Positions 1 to 8,586 of a stretch of DNA of 32,423 bases are shown piece by piece. Where the stretch lies: contig PKTZ01000209.1 of the NCBI GenBank assembly GCA_002868925.1, positions 1-32,423 of the forward strand. Reading direction: 5' to 3'. Every line of letters starts with the position of its first letter. The stretch's first letter is position 1. The translations under genes and the position numbers were made by a program. This DNA comes from Desulfuromonas sp. (GTDB taxonomy: Bacteria > Desulfobacterota > Desulfuromonadia > Desulfuromonadales > UBA2294). The notes below the pieces were generated by a model. It had not been told where the DNA came from, searched no databases, and saw only the letters and a list, made by a program, of their open reading frames with translations.

Positions 1-1
1 C

Positions 2-337
2 GACAAAAAGGCTTTTAATCTCAAACTTTTCAAGGTCAAGGAGCTCTCCTCCCTGACCGATTTTATTCTGATCGCAACCGGCCGCTCCGACCGCCAGGTA
101 CAAGCGATCGCCGAGGGAGTACGACTCGGCATGAAACAGGAGCACGCCGAGGAGCCGATGGCGATCGAGGGTATGACCGAAGGACGATGGGTTCTTCTCG
201 ACTACGGAAACGTCATGGTCCACGCCTTTCAGGAGCAGGTCCGAGAGTTCTACGATCTCGAAGGTCTCTGGTGTGACGCCCCCGAGATTGACCTGTCCGG
301 GCTGGAGACCGAAGAGCGGGCCGCTGCTGAATCGTGA
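2..337 (+). CDS. rsfS: Ribosomal silencing factor RsfS, 5'-truncated by window edge
   Basis: The reading frame is open from base 2 and ends at TGA 335-337, so the N-terminus lies outside the window; 111 residues are visible. The sequence has the RsfS/DUF143 pattern: a segment ending TDFILIATGRSDRQVQAI, then EGMTEGRWVLLDYGNVMVH and FREFYDLEGLW-like residues. RsfS binds ribosomal protein uL14 on the 50S subunit and blocks subunit joining when nutrients are scarce (family knowledge). The stop overlaps the GTG start of rlmH in a GTGA arrangement, which suggests translational coupling. The rsfS-rlmH pairing is a common gene order and supports both calls. Confidence 0.93.
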   Translation, partial: DKKAFNLKLFKVKELSSLTDFILIATGRSDRQVQAIAEGVRLGMKQEHAEEPMAIEGMTEGRWVLLDYGNVMVHAFQEQVREFYDLEGLWCDAPEIDLSGLETEERAAAES

Positions 338-807
338 AACTTTCACTTTTCTGCATTGGCAAGCTGTCTGCCGCCTGGCTGCGCGACGGAGCAGAGGATT
401 ACCACAAGAGGATCGGTCGCTATCTTCCCTGCAACATCACCGAGCTGAAAGAGTGCAAACAGGGAAAAAAAGCCGATTCACGGAGAATTATTGAACTGGA
501 GGGGGAGCAACTTCTTGCCAGAATCACTCCGGGCGCCTATACTGTTGCACTTGACGAAAAGGGGAAGCTGTTCGACTCAGAGCAGTTGGCCCATTTCATC
601 GAACGACACATGCTGGAAGGGGCACCGGAGATCGCATTCGTTATCGGCGGCCCGTACGGTCTGAGTCGGGACGTTAAACAGCGTGCCGACATGACCCTGT
701 CGCTGACACCGATGACCCTGACACACCAGATGGCCCGACTGCTGCTATTCGAACAGGTTTACCGGGCGATGACGATTCTGCGTAACGAGCCCTACCACAA
801 CCGCTGA
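334..807 (+). CDS. rlmH: 23S rRNA (pseudouridine1915-N3)-methyltransferase RlmH
   Basis: A 157-residue SPOUT-class methyltransferase, the usual RlmH length. It methylates pseudouridine 1915 in helix 69 of 23S rRNA using SAM (family knowledge). The SAM-binding knot region shows FVIGGPYGLS at about residues 102-111, and the protein ends LRNEPYHNR, close to the conserved YHR/YHH tail. The start is GTG at 334, overlapping the rsfS stop. No other start fits, because the conserved N-terminus KLSLFCIGKL begins immediately after it. Confidence 0.95.
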   Translation: MKLSLFCIGKLSAAWLRDGAEDYHKRIGRYLPCNITELKECKQGKKADSRRIIELEGEQLLARITPGAYTVALDEKGKLFDSEQLAHFIERHMLEGAPEIAFVIGGPYGLSRDVKQRADMTLSLTPMTLTHQMARLLLFEQVYRAMTILRNEPYHNR

Positions 808-820
808 ACAGGGAAGTTTG

Positions 821-1174
821 ATGAAGAAAAAACAGATCGAAAAAGCAAAAGAAGAACTGCTTAAAATGCGTAACGAAGTCCTGTCCGAAGTCCAGGAAAA
901 TTACGCCGCCTCACGGGAGATCGGCGAGAGCAACGTGCCCGACCTGGCCGACATGTCGAGCAACGCCTACAGCCGGGAGATGCTGCACAACCTGAACGAT
1001 GCCCAGCATCGCAAGCTGCAGGATATCGACGCGGCGTTGGAACGGATCGAGCAAGACGAATACGGCGTCTGCGCTGAATGCGGCGAGGAGATCGCCCCCC
1101 GGCGTATGGAAGTAAGACCTTTTTCCCGGTACTGCATCGAATGCAAAACCGAGATTGAAAAATTTGGAGAATAA
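821..1174 (+). CDS. DksA/TraR-type zinc-finger transcriptional regulator
   Basis: A 117-residue DksA/TraR-family protein. The N-terminal half is a charged coiled-coil hairpin (KKKQIEKAKEELLKMRNEVL). The C-terminal half has a C4 zinc finger (CAECGEEI, then YCIECKTEIEK at the end). Members bind the RNA polymerase secondary channel and alter promoter response, often together with ppGpp (family knowledge). A TTG codon lies directly upstream, but ATG 821 is preceded by AGGGA at a good distance and is preferred. The gene sits 13 nt after rlmH. At 117 residues it is shorter than E. coli DksA (151), so it may be a DksA-like paralogue, and no gene symbol is given. Confidence 0.88.
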   Translation: MKKKQIEKAKEELLKMRNEVLSEVQENYAASREIGESNVPDLADMSSNAYSREMLHNLNDAQHRKLQDIDAALERIEQDEYGVCAECGEEIAPRRMEVRPFSRYCIECKTEIEKFGE

Positions 1175-1219
1175 CCTGCCGTCGCCAGTTGACGAGACTG
1201 GCGGACCTGGAGAACGCTC

Positions 1220-2587
1220 ATGATTACAATCGCCCTCTTCATGTTTGTTTTCATCATTTTTGCCTTCTGCTTCCTCTACTTCTGGGGCATCAACCCGGGA
1301 GACCTGACGGTCTTCCTCGCCGATGATTACAGCATCACCTTTCCGATCCCGATTATCCTGATCAGCACGATTTTGATCGGCCTGCTACTCGGCAACGGTG
1401 TACACATCTTCAGCCTGATCGGTCACACCCTGAGCCACTGGCGGCGTGACCGCAAGGAGAAGAAGGTACAGGAGATCGGATCGATCTATCGCGAAGGGGT
1501 CGGTCGCCTCCTTTCCGGCGACATCAAGAAAGCACACAGCCTGCTGCAAAAAGCCCTCGACAAGGATCCCGCCCGCGCCGAAACCTACATCGCCATGGCG
1601 AGCGTGCTGCTGCAGGAAGGGAAGAGCGAAGAGGGGGTCAACCTCCTGCTCAAGGCGAAGAACATCGACCCGAAGAGTCTCGAAGTGCTGTTCAAGCTGG
1701 CAACGACCTACGAAGAGATCGGCCGCTTCGATGCTGCTGCCGAGGCGTACCAGGATATCCTCTTGATCGAGAAGGACAACCGCAAGGCGCTGCGCTGCCT
1801 GCGTGAACTTCACATCGCCCACAATCGCTGGGCCGAAGCTCTCGAACTGCAGAAGCAGGTCCTCAAGGTCGGACCCGGGAGCAACCGTCTCGCCGAGGAG
1901 AAGGAGAAGCTGCTCTCCCTGCGCTACGAAGTCGCACGCCAGGCTCTGGAGGACGAGGAGATCGACAAGGCAAAAAGCGAATTCAAGGATCTTATCAAGG
2001 AAGACTCCAAGTTCGTTCCGGCCCGGGTTTCGCTCGGCGATGCCTACCTGGCCCAGGAGCGGACCGACGACGCGATCAAAGTCTGGAAGGAAGGGTATCT
2101 CGCCCTCGGCAAGTCGGTCTTCCTTTCACGACTGGAAGATTATTTCCTGAACGCCGAAGACCCCTCGGCCCTGCTCGGCGTCTACAAGGAGTTCATCGAT
2201 CAACGCGACAACGATCTCGTCCTGCAGCTTTTCTACGGCAAGCTCTGCCTCCGCCTCGAGATGGTCGATGATGCGCTGGAACAGCTCTTCGCCGTCGAGA
2301 GCAGTGGTGTCGAAACCCCGCAACTCCACCTGCTGCTGGCCGAGGCACACCGCCGCCGCAACCGGATCGACGAGTCGGTCGACCAGTACAAGAAAGCACT
2401 CGGCATCGATGGCCGCCTCAATATCAATTACGTCTGCGATAAGTGCAATACCGTCGCCGAGACCTGGCAGAGCCGTTGCCCCGGCTGCGGTTCCTGGGGC
2501 AGCTTCAGTGTCGCCGGTCGCCAGCAGATCCTGAGTGCCGCTGCCCCGATCGAGGCTCGCCCCATCCACCACGGCGAACGGGAATGA
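1220..2587 (+). CDS. lapB: LapA-LapB fusion: membrane-anchored TPR protein with C-terminal rubredoxin-like zinc domain
   Basis: A 455-residue protein. Two N-terminal membrane helices (about residues 2-23 and 42-65) flank a loop with [11 protein letters not shown], which resembles LapA/DUF1049. The middle (about 85-400) is made of tetratricopeptide repeats. The end carries CDKC and CPGCG, the metal-binding tail typical of LapB/YciM. In E. coli, LapA and LapB are separate proteins and LapB recruits FtsH to degrade LpxC, setting LPS level (family knowledge). Here one chain appears to combine both. GGAG precedes ATG 1220. The stop overlaps the gpmI start (ATGA). The regulatory role is inferred from family resemblance. 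Confidence 0.85.
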   Translation: MITIALFMFVFIIFAFCFLYFWGINPGDLTVFLADDYSITFPIPIILISTILIGLLLGNGVHIFSLIGHTLSHWRRDRKEKKVQEIGSIYREGVGRLLSGDIKKAHSLLQKALDKDPARAETYIAMASVLLQEGKSEEGVNLLLKAKNIDPKSLEVLFKLATTYEEIGRFDAAAEAYQDILLIEKDNRKALRCLRELHIAHNRWAEALELQKQVLKVGPGSNRLAEEKEKLLSLRYEVARQALEDEEIDKAKSEFKDLIKEDSKFVPARVSLGDAYLAQERTDDAIKVWKEGYLALGKSVFLSRLEDYFLNAEDPSALLGVYKEFIDQRDNDLVLQLFYGKLCLRLEMVDDALEQLFAVESSGVETPQLHLLLAEAHRRRNRIDESVDQYKKALGIDGRLNINYVCDKCNTVAETWQSRCPGCGSWGSFSVAGRQQILSAAAPIEARPIHHGERE

Positions 2588-4125
2588 CCGCGGCCCGGAA
2601 AAAGCCGGTCGTCCTGATGATCCTCGACGGCTGGGGTTACAATCCGAACTGCGACAACAACGCCGCCTGCATGGCGAACACCCCGGTCCTCGATAGCCTT
2701 CTCGAAAAATACCCTAACACCCTGATCGGAGCTTCCGGCCAGGATGTCGGCCTGCCGGACGGCCAGATGGGCAACTCCGAGGTCGGCCACCTCAACCTCG
2801 GGGCCGGTCGCATCGTCTACCAGGATCTGACCCGGATCAGTCTCGCGATCGAAGACGGTTCCCTGTTTGAAAACCGGGTGCTCACCACGGCACTCGATAA
2901 GCTGAAAACCACCGGCGGCAAGCTCCACCTGATGGGGCTGCTCTCGGACGGCGGCGTCCACTCCCATAACAGCCACCTTTACGCCCTGGTCGAAATGGCC
3001 AACCGGGCCGGCATCGCCGATATCTGCATCCACCCCTTCCTCGACGGACGCGACACTCCACCCAAAAGCGGCGGCGGCTACCTGCAACAGCTCGAGCAGG
3101 AACTGGACCGCATTGGCAACGGCAGAATCTGCACCGTCACCGGGCGTTTCTATGCCATGGACCGGGACACCCGCTGGGACCGGGTCGAACGCGCCTACCG
3201 GGCCATGACCGAGGGCGAAGGGCTCAAGGTTGTATCCAGCGCCGAGGCGATCGAATCAGCCTACGGCGCCGACCAGACCGATGAATTTGTCGAGCCGCGG
3301 GTTATCTGCCATAACGGGAAACCGCTCGGCACGGTCGATGATGGTGATGCCATCCTCTTTTTTAATTTCCGGGCCGACCGGGCACGGGAAATCACCCGCG
3401 CCTTCACCGAAAAAAATTTCGACGGCTTCTCCCGGCAAAAAGAGCCGGAGCTGTCCGAATTCGTCTGCCTCACCGAATACGACGAGACCTTTGATCTGCC
3501 GATCGCCTTCCCGTCGGAAGAGCTGCACAACATCCTCGGCCAGGTCGTCGCCGATGCCGGACGCAAGCAGTTGCGCATCGCCGAAACTGAAAAGTATGCC
3601 CATGTTACCTTCTTCTTCAACGGAGGGAGTGAAGAACCGTTTGCCGGCGAGGAGCGGGTGCTGATCCCTTCACCGAAGGAAGTCACCACCTACGACCAGA
3701 AGCCGGCGATGAGCGCCCCCGAAGTGACCGAAGAGGTGGTCCGCCAGATCGAATCGGGCAAGCATGACCTGATAGTTCTCAATTTCGCCAACCCCGACAT
3801 GGTCGGCCACACCGGCATCCTCGATGCCGCAATCGCCGCCATGGAGACGATCGACCGTTCGGTCGGACAAGTAGTCGAAGCGGTCCAGGCCGCCGGCGGC
3901 TGCCTGCTGATCACCGCCGACCACGGCAACTGCGAACAGATGGTCGATGCCAGCGGCCAGCCTCACACGGCCCATTCGACCAATCCGGTCGCCCTGCTGT
4001 TGATCGGCGCCGATGACGGTGTCGGCCTGAAACAGGGGATCCTGGCCGATATCGCACCGACCCTGCTTGAGCTGCTCCACCTCGAAAAACCGATGGAGAT
4101 GACGGGGGCAAGCCTGTTGACCTGA
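2584..4125 (+). CDS. gpmI: 2,3-bisphosphoglycerate-independent phosphoglycerate mutase
   Basis: A 513-residue cofactor-independent phosphoglycerate mutase of standard length, interconverting 3- and 2-phosphoglycerate in glycolysis and gluconeogenesis. The N-terminus has [12 protein letters not shown] with a metal-binding Asp. The catalytic serine is Ser65 in [17 protein letters not shown]. Further conserved blocks are [45 protein letters not shown] and ITADHGNCE, the last holding metal ligands near the C-terminus. The frame is open further upstream, but ATG 2584, overlapping the preceding stop by 4 nt, gives the conserved N-terminus. Confidence 0.97.
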   Translation: MTAARKKPVVLMILDGWGYNPNCDNNAACMANTPVLDSLLEKYPNTLIGASGQDVGLPDGQMGNSEVGHLNLGAGRIVYQDLTRISLAIEDGSLFENRVLTTALDKLKTTGGKLHLMGLLSDGGVHSHNSHLYALVEMANRAGIADICIHPFLDGRDTPPKSGGGYLQQLEQELDRIGNGRICTVTGRFYAMDRDTRWDRVERAYRAMTEGEGLKVVSSAEAIESAYGADQTDEFVEPRVICHNGKPLGTVDDGDAILFFNFRADRAREITRAFTEKNFDGFSRQKEPELSEFVCLTEYDETFDLPIAFPSEELHNILGQVVADAGRKQLRIAETEKYAHVTFFFNGGSEEPFAGEERVLIPSPKEVTTYDQKPAMSAPEVTEEVVRQIESGKHDLIVLNFANPDMVGHTGILDAAIAAMETIDRSVGQVVEAVQAAGGCLLITADHGNCEQMVDASGQPHTAHSTNPVALLLIGADDGVGLKQGILADIAPTLLELLHLEKPMEMTGASLLT

Positions 4126-4159
4126 CCGGTCGACCGTACTCACAATAACGGAGGGGGAA

Positions 4160-4897
4160 ATGCGGTTCGGAGCCTGGTTGCGCCGGGAGACAGACGGTTT
4201 GTGCAACCTTTTACTGCCGCCGGCCTGCGCCTTCTGCCTCGAACGACTCTCTCCGCCCGACCCCGATAATTTCTGCCCAAGCTGCCACGACAAGATCCTG
4301 CCGATTTCAGGCCCGAGCTGTCGCCGTTGCGCTCTTCCGTTTCAGGCCACCGACGGCGATGACCACTACTGCCAGACCTGTCTCACCGAGAAGCGACCGC
4401 TTTTCAGCGGGGTCACCCCGGTCGGACACCACGATACGCTTTTGCGCGAAGCGATCCATCGTCTCAAATACCGCAACGACATCAGCCTGGCCCGTCCCCT
4501 GGGCCACCTGCTGACCAGTCGTTTACGCGACGAGAACTCCAATTTCGACCTCATACTGCCGGTGCCGCTGCACCGCAGCCGTCTGCACGAAAGGGGCTAC
4601 AACCAATCGGTGCTGCTGGCCCGCCAGCTCGGCCGCAGACTGCAACTTCCGTTCGAACTGAACCGCCTGCAGCGGATTCTGCCGGGGCCACCGCAACAGG
4701 GACTGTCGGCCCGTGAGCGCAGCCGGAATGTCCGCAACCACTTCAAAACCGCTTCACCACTGAACGGTGAAGCGGTTTTACTGGTCGACGATGTCATGAC
4801 CACCGGCGCCACGGTACGGGAATGCGCCCGAACCCTGATGAAGAACGGGGCCGGTTCGATCCATGTCGCCATTCTTGCCCGGGCTGCGCTTCAATGA
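4160..4897 (+). CDS. ComF-family phosphoribosyltransferase-like protein
   Basis: A 245-residue ComF-family protein. An N-terminal cysteine-rich zinc region (pairs in CAFC, CPSC, CRRC and CQTC, about residues 15-78) precedes a phosphoribosyltransferase fold. That fold has LPVPLHRSRLHERGYNQ and the PRPP-binding loop LLVDDVMTTGATV near residue 215. ComF proteins are linked to DNA uptake in transformable bacteria, but the biochemical role is unsettled in most species. The start is ATG 4160, with GGAGGGGG just upstream. A perfect 14-bp inverted repeat lies inside the gene at 4745-4779. Confidence 0.9.
   Translation: MRFGAWLRRETDGLCNLLLPPACAFCLERLSPPDPDNFCPSCHDKILPISGPSCRRCALPFQATDGDDHYCQTCLTEKRPLFSGVTPVGHHDTLLREAIHRLKYRNDISLARPLGHLLTSRLRDENSNFDLILPVPLHRSRLHERGYNQSVLLARQLGRRLQLPFELNRLQRILPGPPQQGLSARERSRNVRNHFKTASPLNGEAVLLVDDVMTTGATVRECARTLMKNGAGSIHVAILARAALQ
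4745..4779. repeat. Perfect 14-bp inverted repeat inside comF-like gene
   Basis: The left arm AAAACCGCTTCACC (4745-4758) and right arm GGTGAAGCGGTTTT (4766-4779) are exact reverse complements with a 7-nt loop. The arms begin with four A and end with four T, so it resembles a bidirectional intrinsic terminator, although it lies in coding sequence about 120 nt before the stop. It could attenuate transcription into the downstream kinase gene or stabilise a 3' end. No function is demonstrated. Confidence 0.75.
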
Positions 4898-4957
4898 AAT
4901 TGATACGTTCGAAGCTCAGTTATGTTATGATTCATTAATTCAACTGACAGAATAATC

Positions 4958-6436
4958 ATGGCCGAAAAAGCAGACAAAATAATTAACGCGCTGAGTCGCA
5001 ACCAGCTCCTCGGCACTATCCCGAGCGGCCTGTTCCTCGTCAATCGGGAGAAAACAATCCTCTATTGGAACCCCGAGGCGGAGCGGATTACCGGTTATTC
5101 AGCCAGCGACGTAATCGGACAGCACTGCTCCATCCTCGAGGGAATCGAGTGCGGATCCGGGTGCCGCCTGTTCGATCCCGGCACTCCGGAAAAGCCGATC
5201 ATCAATGCCGAGTGTGTCATTTCGACCAAGAGCGGTGACAGGATCATCATCTCGAAGAACGTCGACCTGCTCTACGAAGACGGAGAAGTTATCGGCGGCA
5301 TTGAATCGTTTATCGATATCACCCGGCAGAAAAAACTGGAGGAAAAGCTGCGCCGGCATGGTGAAGAACTGGAAGAGACGGTTCGCCAGCGCACCGCCGC
5401 CCTCGATGATGAACGGACCCGACTCAGGTCGGTACTCGACGCCATGGGTGATCCGGCCTATATCGTTACCGCCGACTACCGGATCGACTTTCTCAATAAA
5501 GCGATGGAGAAGCTCGTCGGCAATGCGACGGGGAAAAGCTGCCACCAGACGATCTACGATCTCGATTCCCCCTGTCCCGAATGCCCCTGGGAGGAGATCA
5601 GAAAGAGCCGATCGATCCATAACGAGCAGCGGTTCGGTCGCAATGACCGGGTTTACGAAATCCTGCATACGCCGGTCTATTCACCACAGGGGGAGTTGGA
5701 GAAACTGGCGGTCTGCCGCGACATCACCGAGCGCAAAGAAGCAACGGAAAAACTTCAGGAGTTGAACCGCCACCTCGACTCGTTCGTCTACACCGTCTCC
5801 CACGACCTCCGCTCGCCGCTGACCCCGATTATCGGTTTCGCTGAATTCCTGCAGGACGAATACCGCGATAAGCTTGACGACCAGGCGATCAGCCTGTTGA
5901 AGGAGATCGAGAGTCAGGGCGGGCGCATGCTCAAACTGATGGAAGACCTGCTCCAGCTCTCGCGGGTTGGACACCTCCCTCCGCCGGACGAGCCGGTTGA
6001 TGTGAAAAAAATCATCGGCCAGCTCATTCTCGAAAATCAGCTTGAAATGTCCGACCGTAACATCCGTTTCACTGTCGGCGAAATGCCGAAACTGAGGATA
6101 CCGGAGTCCCTGATCTCTGAGCTCTTCGGCAACCTGATTCATAACGCCATGCGCTACGGCTGCCAACCGGGCGACTCCATAGAGATCGAGAGTGACCCCT
6201 CATCTGCCAACACGATCCGTGTTATCGACCACGGCCCCGGCATCCCGGAAAAGGAGCGGGAGAAGGTCTGCAATGTCTTTTTCCGAGGTACCACCTCGAA
6301 GGATATCGCCGGCACCGGCATCGGCCTGGCGACCGTGCACAAGATCGTCCGCCTCTATGACGGCAGCATCCGGATCGAGGAGACTCCGGGCGGCGGCTGC
6401 ACCTTCGTCATCCAGTTCCCCGACAATCAAGATTGA
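4958..6436 (+). CDS. Cytoplasmic PAS-PAS sensor histidine kinase
   Basis: A 492-residue kinase without membrane segments. PAS 1 spans about residues 15-125 (ending in the typical DITRQKKLEEKL) and contains an ECGSGCRLF cysteine pair. A coiled coil leads to PAS 2 at about 155-262, with SPCPECPWEE. The HisKA phosphoacceptor is about His282 in VSHDLRSPLTP, followed by a HATPase domain with the N box (NLIHNAMRYG), DHGPGIP and GTGIGLA. It should autophosphorylate and pass phosphate to a response regulator, but no partner regulator is adjacent. The cysteine motifs in both PAS domains could bind a metal or sense redox state (inference). ATG 4958 has only a weak ribosome-binding site. Confidence 0.92.
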   Translation: MAEKADKIINALSRNQLLGTIPSGLFLVNREKTILYWNPEAERITGYSASDVIGQHCSILEGIECGSGCRLFDPGTPEKPIINAECVISTKSGDRIIISKNVDLLYEDGEVIGGIESFIDITRQKKLEEKLRRHGEELEETVRQRTAALDDERTRLRSVLDAMGDPAYIVTADYRIDFLNKAMEKLVGNATGKSCHQTIYDLDSPCPECPWEEIRKSRSIHNEQRFGRNDRVYEILHTPVYSPQGELEKLAVCRDITERKEATEKLQELNRHLDSFVYTVSHDLRSPLTPIIGFAEFLQDEYRDKLDDQAISLLKEIESQGGRMLKLMEDLLQLSRVGHLPPPDEPVDVKKIIGQLILENQLEMSDRNIRFTVGEMPKLRIPESLISELFGNLIHNAMRYGCQPGDSIEIESDPSSANTIRVIDHGPGIPEKEREKVCNVFFRGTTSKDIAGTGIGLATVHKIVRLYDGSIRIEETPGGGCTFVIQFPDNQD

Positions 6437-6439
6437 GGC

Positions 6440-7108
6440 ATGCCCCCTTCGCTGACTGAACTCTTCGAAAAACTCCACGTTCATTTCGGCCCGCAGCAGT
6501 GGTGGCCGGCCGACTCCCCCTTCGAAGTGATCGTCGGTGCCATCCTGACCCAGAACACCAACTGGACCAACGTCGAAAAAGCAATCGCCAACCTTAAGCA
6601 GGCCGACGCCCTGGATATCGAATCGATCACCTCACTTCCACAGGAAAAACTCGAGGAGCTGATCCGCCCCTCCGGCTTCTTCCGGCAGAAAGCGGTGCGG
6701 CTCAAACACTTTACCCGCGTCCTGATCGAAAATTATGACGGTCACCTCGACCGGCTCTTCGCACTTGATAACGACGGACTGCGCACAACCCTGCTCGCCC
6801 TTCCCGGTATCGGCCCGGAGACCGCTGACTCGATCCTGCTCTACGCCGCCGACCGGCCGAGTTTCGTCGTCGACGCCTACACCCACCGCATCCTGGAACG
6901 GCTCGGCATCCAGCAGGGCAAGCAGAATTACGAACAGACCCGTTCTCTGTTCATGCGCAAGCTTCCGGCCGAAACTGACGTGTTCAACGAGTACCATGCC
7001 CTGATCGTCCAGCTCGGCAAGCAGTTCTGCCGCAAATCGAAACCGCGATGTAGCGACTGTCCACTGCTCTCCTGCTGCCGGTTCGGTAATTCGACGACAA
7101 AGGATTGA
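6440..7108 (+). CDS. Endonuclease III-like DNA glycosylase (HhH-GPD, FeS) lacking the catalytic lysine
   Basis: A 222-residue HhH-GPD glycosylase. The helix-hairpin-helix reads LPGIGPETADSILL (about residues 121-134). The catalytic aspartate is Asp145 in VVDAYT. A C-terminal C-X6-C-X2-C-X5-C array binds a 4Fe-4S cluster as in Nth. At the position of the Nth catalytic lysine there is Glu127, exactly 18 residues before the Asp, as in E. coli Lys120/Asp138. This points to a monofunctional glycosylase without beta-lyase activity, perhaps resembling MagIII-type 3-methyladenine glycosylases (inference). The gene begins 3 nt after the kinase stop, so the two are probably co-transcribed. Confidence 0.88.
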   Translation: MPPSLTELFEKLHVHFGPQQWWPADSPFEVIVGAILTQNTNWTNVEKAIANLKQADALDIESITSLPQEKLEELIRPSGFFRQKAVRLKHFTRVLIENYDGHLDRLFALDNDGLRTTLLALPGIGPETADSILLYAADRPSFVVDAYTHRILERLGIQQGKQNYEQTRSLFMRKLPAETDVFNEYHALIVQLGKQFCRKSKPRCSDCPLLSCCRFGNSTTKD

Positions 7109-7163
7109 CCAACCGTCTTATTTCGATTAATTTTATTTACGATGCCCGACAGGAGTAACGCCG

Positions 7164-8474
7164 ATGCCAATGATTAAATTTTCCAACCTGATGCGCCCCT
7201 TTGAGGATTTCTTCAAGAACCAGGCGTCCGGCGGCATTATCCTGTTGGCAACAACAATCCTCGCCCTCATTTTGGCCAACTCTCCACTTTCCCACTTCTA
7301 TCACTACTTCTGGGAAATCAAGTTCACCATCGGAACCGAAGCCTTCGGCCTGACCAAGAGCCTTCACCACTGGATCAACGATGGTCTGATGGCGGTCTTC
7401 TTCTTTGTCGTCGGGCTTGAGATCAAACGCGAATTCCTCGCCGGCGAGCTGGCGAGCGCCCGCAAGGCAGCCCTGCCGATCGCCGCCGCCCTCGGCGGCA
7501 TGATCGTGCCGGCGGCGATCTTTGCCCTGATAAATCTCGGTGGCAAAGACATTCACGGCTGGGGTATCCCGATGGCGACCGACATCGCCTTCGCCCTCGG
7601 AATTATCGCCCTGCTCGGCAACCGCATCCCGCGCTCGCTGGCGATCTTTCTGACTGCCCTGGCCATCGTCGATGACCTCGGCGCTGTTGTCGTCATTGCC
7701 ATTTTCTATACCGGCCAACTCTCCTATCCCGCTCTCGGCATGGTCGCGGTCTGCTTCATCCTCCTCTGCCTCGGCAACCGGATGGGGCTGCAGCATCCGA
7801 ACTTCTACGCCCTGGTCGGCCTCGTCCTCTGGATCTTCCTGCTCAAATCGGGGGTGCACGCCTCGATCGCCGGGGTCCTGATCGGCGCCACCATCCCGGT
7901 GCGGGCGAAACACCAACACGACGAATTCCTCTCCAAGTCGGAGCAGCTGTTCGATCGCTACCGGGAATCCGGCACCATCCCCGGCCCCTTCCATACCGGC
8001 CAACGCCTCGGCACATTGCTCGCGCTCGAGCACATCACCCATGACGCGATGAGCCCGCTGCAACGGATGGAGCATGAGATGAACCCCTGGGTTATTTACG
8101 GCGTCATGCCGATCTTCGCCCTCGCCAACGCCGGTATCACCCTGAGCGCCGCCGAACTCGGCAGCGCCATCTCCCACCCGATCACCCTCGGTGTCGGCCT
8201 CGGCCTGCTGGTTGGCAAGCCGCTCGGCATCTTCCTCTTCTCATGGCTGGCGGTCCGTTTTAAGCTCTGCGACCTGCCGAACGGCGGCGGTTGGCTCGAC
8301 GTTATCGGCATCGGCACCCTCGCCGGCATCGGATTCACCATGTCGATGTTTATCACCAATCTTGCCTACGTCGATGCCGCCCGTATTGCCAACGCCAAGG
8401 TCGGTATCTTCGCCGCTTCGATCCTGGCCGGTGTCATCGGCTACGTCCTGATGGCCCGGCGCAAGTCCAGTTGA
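7164..8474 (+). CDS. nhaA: Na+/H+ antiporter NhaA
   Basis: A 436-residue, strongly hydrophobic NhaA antiporter that exports Na+ (or Li+) in exchange for protons across the inner membrane. Visible transport residues are Asp140 in ATDIAFALG, the Asp170-Asp171 pair in AIVDDLGAVVV, and Lys352 in VGKPLGI, matching the E. coli Asp133, Asp163/Asp164 and Lys300 motifs. The N-terminal FFKNQASGGIILL and FVVGLEIKREFL segments are typical. It is longer than E. coli NhaA (388), with a hydrophilic stretch of about 45 residues in the middle (KHQHDEF... to the MSPLQRMEHEMNP region). AGGAG lies 7 nt before ATG 7164. Confidence 0.96.
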   Translation: MPMIKFSNLMRPFEDFFKNQASGGIILLATTILALILANSPLSHFYHYFWEIKFTIGTEAFGLTKSLHHWINDGLMAVFFFVVGLEIKREFLAGELASARKAALPIAAALGGMIVPAAIFALINLGGKDIHGWGIPMATDIAFALGIIALLGNRIPRSLAIFLTALAIVDDLGAVVVIAIFYTGQLSYPALGMVAVCFILLCLGNRMGLQHPNFYALVGLVLWIFLLKSGVHASIAGVLIGATIPVRAKHQHDEFLSKSEQLFDRYRESGTIPGPFHTGQRLGTLLALEHITHDAMSPLQRMEHEMNPWVIYGVMPIFALANAGITLSAAELGSAISHPITLGVGLGLLVGKPLGIFLFSWLAVRFKLCDLPNGGGWLDVIGIGTLAGIGFTMSMFITNLAYVDAARIANAKVGIFAASILAGVIGYVLMARRKSS

Positions 8475-8516
8475 TCTTCGGATCGCCGCAAACCCTCCGA
8501 AAACCCCTGTTTCTCC

Positions 8517-8544
8517 TTGACTTATGTGGCTGTTTTGCTACCTT
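8517..8544 (+). promoter_or_regulatory. Putative sigma70 promoter for ileS
   Basis: TTGACT at 8517-8522 and TACCTT at 8539-8544 are separated by 16 nt, with TGC just before the -10 (extended -10 form). It lies in the 112-nt gap between nhaA and ileS, about 40 nt before the ileS start. Called from consensus only. Confidence 0.45.
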
Positions 8545-8586
8545 ACATAATTCTATTTTTTGCGCAAAACCCTGTTGGAGGACGTG

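Noticed and set aside
4900-4931. Promoter candidate before the histidine kinase (TTGATA with TATGTT or TATGAT)
   Set aside because: The spacings are 15 and 20 nt, both off optimum, so the call is not supported.
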